A stretch of 64,000 nucleotides of DNA, taken from assembly GCF_024494385.1 (NCBI RefSeq), contig NZ_JAEVLT010000011.1, positions 62,001-126,000 on the forward strand, read 5' to 3'. The translations under genes were made by a program, and so were the position numbers. The notes under the pieces were generated by a model. It was not told where the DNA came from and searched no databases. It was given only the letters and a program-made list of their open reading frames with translations. Source of the stretch: Bacillus sp. EB600. Lineage in GTDB: Bacteria; Bacillota; Bacilli; Bacillales; Cytobacillaceae. This document shows, one piece after another, positions 59,682 to 64,000 of this stretch; position 1 is the first letter of the stretch; every line of letters begins with the position of its first letter.

Positions 59682-61571
59682 TTAATTCTTTGGTTTTACA
59701 AGGAAGTAGCCTGTCATTTCCTGGTGTAATGCTGAACAGAAGTTTGTGCAGTAAAGCGGGAATGTACCGGCTTTATCAGCAACGAAATCGATTGTGTTCG
59801 TTTGTCCAGGCTGAACTTCCATATTCAAATCGTATCCGTTGATCGCAAAGCCATGTGTAATATCCTCATCAAAGTCGATGTTGGTTAAGTGGATATAAAC
59901 ATGATCGCCTTGATTTACGTCAATCTCGTCAGGGCGTTTTTGCTTGTGGTCAAAGGTAAATCTTGAGCGCATCGCCGTTCCATAGACATCAACGCGATCA
60001 CCACTGCGAACGATTTTGGTATCCTCTTGTTTGTAAACTGCATCTTTATTGTTCGGATCCTTCTGATAAACATTGATTGGATGGATTTTATCCGCCTTTA
60101 TCATTTGTGCATAGTGCGGCTCCGGATTGGACGGTACCGTATCAAGCAGGTGCATCTTATCTTTGCTGATATCAATCAACTGCATCGTTTCAGGGTGTGA
60201 CGGTCCTACGGGCAAGAAATTATCCTTGGCAAGCTTATTCAGTGAAATCAAGTATTTTCCATCAGGTGAAACCGTATCACCTTCTGCAGATGCAACGTGT
60301 CCCGGTGAATACTGAACAGGGATTCTGTCTAATACTTCACCTGTTTTATAATTCCATTTAACAATTTCTGAAGAAATGAACATGGATGTGTAGGCATTTC
60401 CTTTGTCATCAAATGTTGAATGCAACGGTCCAAGTGCATTTTCAGGATTTACTTCCTTTTCCATAACTTTTTTATACTGCAGTACAGGAATGCCGTTTCG
60501 TTCGCCGGCAAATTGTTTATTTTTGATTGCTTCAAAAGCTTTTTCAAACGAGAATACAGTCATCGCAGGTGCAAGCTTTCCGGAAGCGATGAAGTATTTG
60601 CCGTCTGGCGTTACGTCAACGCCGTGCGGCGACTTCGCGGTTGGAACTAAATAGATACCGCCTTTTTCTTTTTCAGGAAAAATCATTTTTTGACCATTTA
60701 CAGTTTCGTATTTGCCATCCTTCACCATTTGCGCTAGTTCTTTCCAGTTGAAAAGAACAACGTAATCGCGGTCAGCTTGGGAAGCATTAATTTCAAGTGT
60801 TGATGTTGCTTCTTCCGTATTGTATGTTGTCATAACAGCCCAGTCGCCGGAGCTTTTCTTACCGGCATCGGACAAATCATAGGACCATGGTGGAAGTGCT
60901 ACTTGATAAGCGATATTTAGCTTTTCTTTTTCCTGGTCAAGTGTTAATGCCGACATTACGCCGCGGTATTTTTGACTGTATTCATCGAGCGATGCATATT
61001 GGCCGCCAAGCGGAATGGAAAAGCGTGTTGGCAGGAATACATATTCTGTGTTTTGGGTAACGAAGGCTGCACAGTGTGGTCCGCTTGTATTTGGCACTTG
61101 AATAATGTCTTTTGTTGTAAAAGTTTTTAAATCAACAACAGCTGCGCGGCTGTTTTCAACATCGGTTGCGAATAAAAATTTTCCGTTATAATCTCCGTTT
61201 GTTTCGGAAAGGGCCGGATGGTGGAAGTCACCCATTTGAAGGCCGCCAAGCATTTTTTTCGATTCAGCATCAAAGCCGTAACCGGTTGCAGGATCTGGTG
61301 AAAAGATCGGAACAGTCCGAATCTCCCGCATGGATGGCACACCATAAACAAACAATTGTCCTGAGTGGCCGCCGGAGGCAAATAAATAATATGGATCCTT
61401 TTGCCCCAGTGGAACATATACCTTTTCGGCATTGCTGTTTCCGGAGCCTGCGGAAGTATTGCCAGCAGCTGTTTTTGGCTGGCTGGGACCAATATCACCG
61501 AAGGCCACTGTTGCTGCAACAAAGCCGCAAATTAGTCCCGTAATCGCCGGAACTATTTTATTCTTGAACAT
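59682..61571 (-). CDS. nosZ: Nitrous oxide reductase, clade II
   Basis: A 629-residue enzyme that reduces N2O to N2 outside the membrane. The signal sequence is Sec-type without twin arginines (IVPAITGLICGFVAATVAFG), the mark of clade II. The beta-propeller carries the CuZ histidines: DFHHPA (about 115), GPHCA, SPHGVD, LHSTFD, PGHVAS and EPHYA. The C-terminal cupredoxin has a complete CuA site: HGFAINGYD, then CTNFCSALHQEM (about 607). All expected ligands are present, so it should be active. Preceded 20 bases upstream by nosC, the likely electron donor. Confidence 0.95.
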   Translation of the reverse strand: MFKNKIVPAITGLICGFVAATVAFGDIGPSQPKTAAGNTSAGSGNSNAEKVYVPLGQKDPYYLFASGGHSGQLFVYGVPSMREIRTVPIFSPDPATGYGFDAESKKMLGGLQMGDFHHPALSETNGDYNGKFLFATDVENSRAAVVDLKTFTTKDIIQVPNTSGPHCAAFVTQNTEYVFLPTRFSIPLGGQYASLDEYSQKYRGVMSALTLDQEKEKLNIAYQVALPPWSYDLSDAGKKSSGDWAVMTTYNTEEATSTLEINASQADRDYVVLFNWKELAQMVKDGKYETVNGQKMIFPEKEKGGIYLVPTAKSPHGVDVTPDGKYFIASGKLAPAMTVFSFEKAFEAIKNKQFAGERNGIPVLQYKKVMEKEVNPENALGPLHSTFDDKGNAYTSMFISSEIVKWNYKTGEVLDRIPVQYSPGHVASAEGDTVSPDGKYLISLNKLAKDNFLPVGPSHPETMQLIDISKDKMHLLDTVPSNPEPHYAQMIKADKIHPINVYQKDPNNKDAVYKQEDTKIVRSGDRVDVYGTAMRSRFTFDHKQKRPDEIDVNQGDHVYIHLTNIDFDEDITHGFAINGYDLNMEVQPGQTNTIDFVADKAGTFPLYCTNFCSALHQEMTGYFLVKPKN

Positions 61572-61590
61572 GTTAACACCGCCTTTTTAA

Positions 61591-62049
61591 TTATTGTTTT
61601 GCTTCAGATGCTTTTTTGAGCAGTTCTAGGACTTGTTTACGCTGATCGTCTGTTAAAGGGTTTTTCCCAATAACTCCTGACATTACAGCAGAAGTCGGCT
61701 GCTTTAAGAATTCCTCAATAGGCTTTCCGTGCTTACCTTCAACAGTTGTATATGCTTGTGATAAGTCCGGACCAACCTGCCCGCCTTTAATATTTAAAGA
61801 CCCGACAGAGTGACATTGGATACATCCTCTTTTTGCAATAATATTGTTTTCATCAACTGCAGTAGCTTTATCAGCAGAACCCTGTGTGCTAGTGCTTTGA
61901 TCTGCAGCTGTGCTAGTGCTTGAGCTCGGTGCTGCGGCAACTGGCTCTTGCGGAGTATTTCCTGTTCCGCCCAAAAGACCATACAGGACGTAACCAATAC
62001 CAAGACCAATTATTGCACTTATGACGAAACTAAAAATCGCCTTGTTCAT
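61591..62049 (-). CDS. nosC: NosC, membrane-anchored cytochrome c
   Basis: 152 residues: an uncleaved N-terminal helix (about 5-27), a Ser/Thr/Gln-rich linker (about 35-65) and a class I cytochrome c domain with the heme motif GCIQCHSV (about 75-79) and a distal Met in AVMSGVIG. It probably passes electrons from the quinol/bc-type chain to CuA of NosZ. First gene of the nos operon. A Crp/Fnr palindrome lies about 40 bases before its likely start of transcription. Confidence 0.88.
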   Translation of the reverse strand: MNKAIFSFVISAIIGLGIGYVLYGLLGGTGNTPQEPVAAAPSSSTSTAADQSTSTQGSADKATAVDENNIIAKRGCIQCHSVGSLNIKGGQVGPDLSQAYTTVEGKHGKPIEEFLKQPTSAVMSGVIGKNPLTDDQRKQVLELLKKASEAKQ

Positions 62050-62082
62050 CTTCGCCCCCCCTTATATCTGGTTAATAACTAA

Positions 62083-62125
62083 ATCCTAAACGTGAAAACG
62101 CATAAAAAGCGTGATGCAAATCACA
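62083..62125 (-). promoter_or_regulatory. nosC promoter with Crp/Fnr site 1
   Basis: GTGATGCAAATCAC (62111-62124) is a perfect palindrome matching TGTGA-N6-TCACA (here CGTGA-N6-TCACA). On the minus strand a TAGGAT -10 lies at 62083-62088, so the site is centred about -40 from the predicted transcription start, the class II activator position. No good -35 is present, as expected for an activated promoter. Confidence 0.7.
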
Positions 62126-62204
62126 TAGTTTACTAGTGATGTGAACGTTCTGTGAAACGGGAGATAAAATATGGAATTGTAAGGGTTTTAAAAAATGAAC
62201 ATTT

Positions 62205-62247
62205 TGTGAATCTAATCACTTCATAAAGGGGGTGAGTTTTGTATGAT
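62205..62247 (+). promoter_or_regulatory. Crp/Fnr-gene promoter with Crp/Fnr site 2
   Basis: TGTGA-ATCTAA-TCACT (62205-62220) fits the Fnr/Crp consensus in nine of ten positions. TATGAT (62242-62247) is a -10, putting the site centre about -41. The regulator gene therefore looks autoactivated. Confidence 0.65.
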
Positions 62248-62300
62248 GAAGGTACAACAAGTCAAAGGGAGATATTTCAAAATATGGAGTGGTGGAAAAA

Positions 62301-63035
62301 ATGAGTCAATTTGAACAGGCGGTGGAGCCGCGGCAAAAGAAGTTTCAGATGGAAGATTTTTTGCAGAAAATGATATTTTTGGGAGAGTTAACAACGCGAT
62401 CCAAGCAAGAGCTTGAAAGTAAAATTCAAACCTTTCCGTTTAAAAAGGGCCAGCGAGTTATTTCCGAGGAGGATGAGGCAAGGGGCGTTTTTTTTGTACA
62501 ATCGGGGGTAGTGAAATTAACCAAACAGGATGTTGATGGCAATGAGATTATTGTTTGTATTAAGCAAGCAGGAGATGCCTTTGCTGAAGCCTGTCTGTTT
62601 ACAAGTACAAAACCATTCTATCCTGCAACCGCTACAATGCTTCAAGATGGAATGCTCCTTTTTTTGAGTAAGGTAGAATTGGAGCGGGAATTAGCACGTT
62701 CGCCTGAGCTTGCACTGCAAATGATTAGCTATATGAGTGACCAGCTCCGCGAAGTGACTACCACCTTAAGGGATGTTGCCTTATTGGATGTTTATTCAAA
62801 AACAGTTAAGGCATTAGAAAGGCTTGGGAAAAAGTTTAATAGCGAACAGAAGCGCTGGGAAATTGAGATTCCACTGACTACCCAGGAATTTGCAACCGTT
62901 GTTGGGGCCACAAGAGAAAGTGTTAGCCGCGTTTTTTCAAAATTAAAGAAACAAGGAGTCATCGAGATTAAGCCGCGGAAAATTATGATTATTGACTCGT
63001 GTAAGCTTTGTGCATTGTTACAGGAGGAATATTAA
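62301..63035 (+). CDS. Crp/Fnr family regulator, probable nos activator
   Basis: 244 residues: a cNMP-fold sensor (about 25-145), a dimerisation helix and an HTH (about 195-215; TTQEFATVVGATRESVSRVF) of Crp/Fnr type with the E..SR recognition pattern that reads TGTGA half-sites. The N-terminus lacks the cysteine cluster of classical Fnr; a C-terminal CKLC pair (about 235-238) resembles the position of the Fe-S ligands in Bacillus Fnr, though fewer Cys are present. The ATG at 62301 fits GGAGTGGTGG best. Divergent from nosC, with palindromes for both promoters. Confidence 0.88.
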   Translation: MSQFEQAVEPRQKKFQMEDFLQKMIFLGELTTRSKQELESKIQTFPFKKGQRVISEEDEARGVFFVQSGVVKLTKQDVDGNEIIVCIKQAGDAFAEACLFTSTKPFYPATATMLQDGMLLFLSKVELERELARSPELALQMISYMSDQLREVTTTLRDVALLDVYSKTVKALERLGKKFNSEQKRWEIEIPLTTQEFATVVGATRESVSRVFSKLKKQGVIEIKPRKIMIIDSCKLCALLQEEY

Positions 63036-63065
63036 ATTGGTCTATTTTCAGCGGGAATTAGGTTT

Positions 63066-63162
63066 ATGAACCATTATTGCTGGGTTATGGACCATTTCTT
63101 TTGATTTTTAGACCATTTTCGGGAAGTTATGAACCATTTTAAAAAGTTATGAGCATTTTGCC
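63066..63162. repeat. 21-bp periodic repeat array III (TTATGAACCATTTT-type)
   Basis: ATGAAC-like hexamers start at 63066, 63087, 63108, 63129 and 63149 (21, 21, 21 and 20 bp). The units match array II at 54973-55152, and both arrays end with the same unit GTTATGAGCATTT.GCC, in the same orientation. Lies between the regulator gene and bshB2. Confidence 0.75.
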
Positions 63163-63231
63163 TTTTATTGTAAATTCAGCCCCTCCATCTGCCACCACAA
63201 AAAATAAGAGGCTGCCCAATTGGGGCGCCTC

Positions 63232-63897
63232 CTAAAACTTATAGGTCCAAAAACGTTCGTTATTTACCCAGGCGAGTGCTTCCGGGTCCTGGTTTTCGTA
63301 CCGGTCAAGCATTGATTGAAACAGCTGCTCGGTTTGCGAGCGGTGGGCGCGAATTGCAGAGAGTTTTTTCTCCACAACGGGGCTAATATTATGAATGATA
63401 TCAGGCTGGCCAAGCTCATCGATACAATTATTCGAGAAAGCAACGCAATTCAGCTTTGGCCGCTGACCAGCAGGAATCCGCCCAACAGCTTTAACCACTA
63501 CTGCACCAGTAGCATCATGATCAGGATGGACGGAATAGCCAGGATAGAAGCTAATTACCAGTGACGGATTTAGCTCCTCAATTAGGTCAGTGATAAGGTC
63601 AACCAGCTTTTCCTCATCCTCAAACTCAATGGTTTTATCGCGAAATCCCAGCATTCTTAAATCTTGAAGGCCAAGAGCAGACGCAGCATTCTTTAATTCT
63701 TCTTTCCTGATCTTTGGCAGCCCCTCCCTCGTGGTAAAAGGGGGATTTCCCATGTTTCGTCCCATTTCCCCTAATGTTAAACACGCATAGGTAACAGGGG
63801 TTCCATTCTCAATATGTGTCGCAATCGTTCCAGATACCCCAAATGCTTCATCATCAGGGTGTGGAAAGACGACTAGGACTTGACGTTCATTTTCCAT
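63232..63897 (-). CDS. bshB2: Bacillithiol biosynthesis deacetylase BshB2
   Basis: 221 residues of the PIG-L/LmbE fold. It removes acetyl from N-acetylglucosaminyl-malate in bacillithiol synthesis. Zinc ligands are in VVFPHPDDEAFG (about 10-21) and YSVHPDHDATGA (about 122-133); the stretch TYACLTLGEMGRNMGNP is characteristic of BshB2 (YojG) as opposed to BshB1. AAGGAG precedes the ATG. In B. subtilis yojF lies just upstream; the last 22 bases of the window could hold such a gene's end (ISKNVR then stop), but this is too short to call. Confidence 0.9.
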   Translation of the reverse strand: MENERQVLVVFPHPDDEAFGVSGTIATHIENGTPVTYACLTLGEMGRNMGNPPFTTREGLPKIRKEELKNAASALGLQDLRMLGFRDKTIEFEDEEKLVDLITDLIEELNPSLVISFYPGYSVHPDHDATGAVVVKAVGRIPAGQRPKLNCVAFSNNCIDELGQPDIIHNISPVVEKKLSAIRAHRSQTEQLFQSMLDRYENQDPEALAWVNNERFWTYKF

Positions 63898-64000
63898 CGG
63901 TGATTCTCCTTTCTTAACAATTTGGTAAAAGCATGCTCCACAAGAAAAGGCAGCAAAGGCGAAGGTTCTCTCACTAGTTCATCGAACATTTTTGCTTATC

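Noticed and set aside
63880..63989. Short minus-strand frame MFDELVREPSPLL... overlapping the bshB2 start
   Set aside because: No ribosome site, an in-frame stop just upstream, and it runs into bshB2; too close to the window edge to support.

Overview
The window is low-GC Gram-positive DNA from a Bacillaceae species. Support for this: Bacillus-style ribosome binding sites, many U-tract terminators, a gamma-type spore SASP gene with a sigma-G type promoter, bacillithiol synthesis (bshB2), NiaP- and YozG/YoaS-type genes, and a clade II (Gram-positive type) nitrous oxide reductase operon. A denitrifying Neobacillus-like soil bacterium fits best; that genus call is inference. Housekeeping genes throughout (serA, pepT, an RlmI-type methyltransferase, bshB2) argue for chromosome rather than plasmid. 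I saw no rRNA, tRNA, CRISPR array or intact transposase.

Layout. 1-5 kb: the end of a WYL-type regulator, a GAF/PAS sensor kinase, an AIM24 protein, and gene debris (a TetR tail and a collapsed amino-acid ABC transporter/M20 amidohydrolase operon). 5-7 kb: a tandem glycine riboswitch in front of an MFS exporter. 7-19 kb: DUF3231, an L,D-transpeptidase, an rRNA methyltransferase, a TetR/MMPL pair, a DUF2975/HTH pair with a clear operator, a ZTP riboswitch in front of serA, and an FMN reductase. 19.4-22.4 kb: a small SinR-like regulator and a chromosomal actin-type partition locus: about 600 bp of GTTTAC-like iterons, a ParM-like ATPase and a small adaptor. 22.4-27.4 kb: an exported His/Met-tailed protein and a giant multicopper oxidase with fibronectin III repeats.

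27.4-46.8 kb: peptidase T, an ABC-2 exporter, ASCH and DUF2269-like proteins, a heterodimeric multidrug ABC exporter preceded by a candidate regulatory leader peptide, DUF4153, an acetate-type symporter with its DUF485 partner, a NiaP-like niacin transporter, and a complete branched-chain amino acid (Liv) ABC operon. 46.8-55 kb: a B12-binding radical SAM protein, YbaK, a double P-loop ATPase, a SASP gene, an AlkD-type repair protein, and a TetR-controlled ABC-2 operon with a frameshifted permease. 55-63 kb: the nos operon (nosC-Z-B-D-Y-F plus a copper-handling-like lipoprotein), divergent from a Crp/Fnr regulator. Two palindromic sites sit near -41 of both divergent promoters, so the regulator probably senses low oxygen or N-oxides and drives both itself and nos. 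The window ends in bshB2.

Intergenic structure is unusually rich: three copies of a ~147 bp repeat, each abutting the 3' end of a minus-strand gene (one carries a 92 bp insertion flanked by a 9 bp duplication); two REP-like palindromes; three arrays of degenerate repeats with an almost exact 21 bp period; and the partition iterons.
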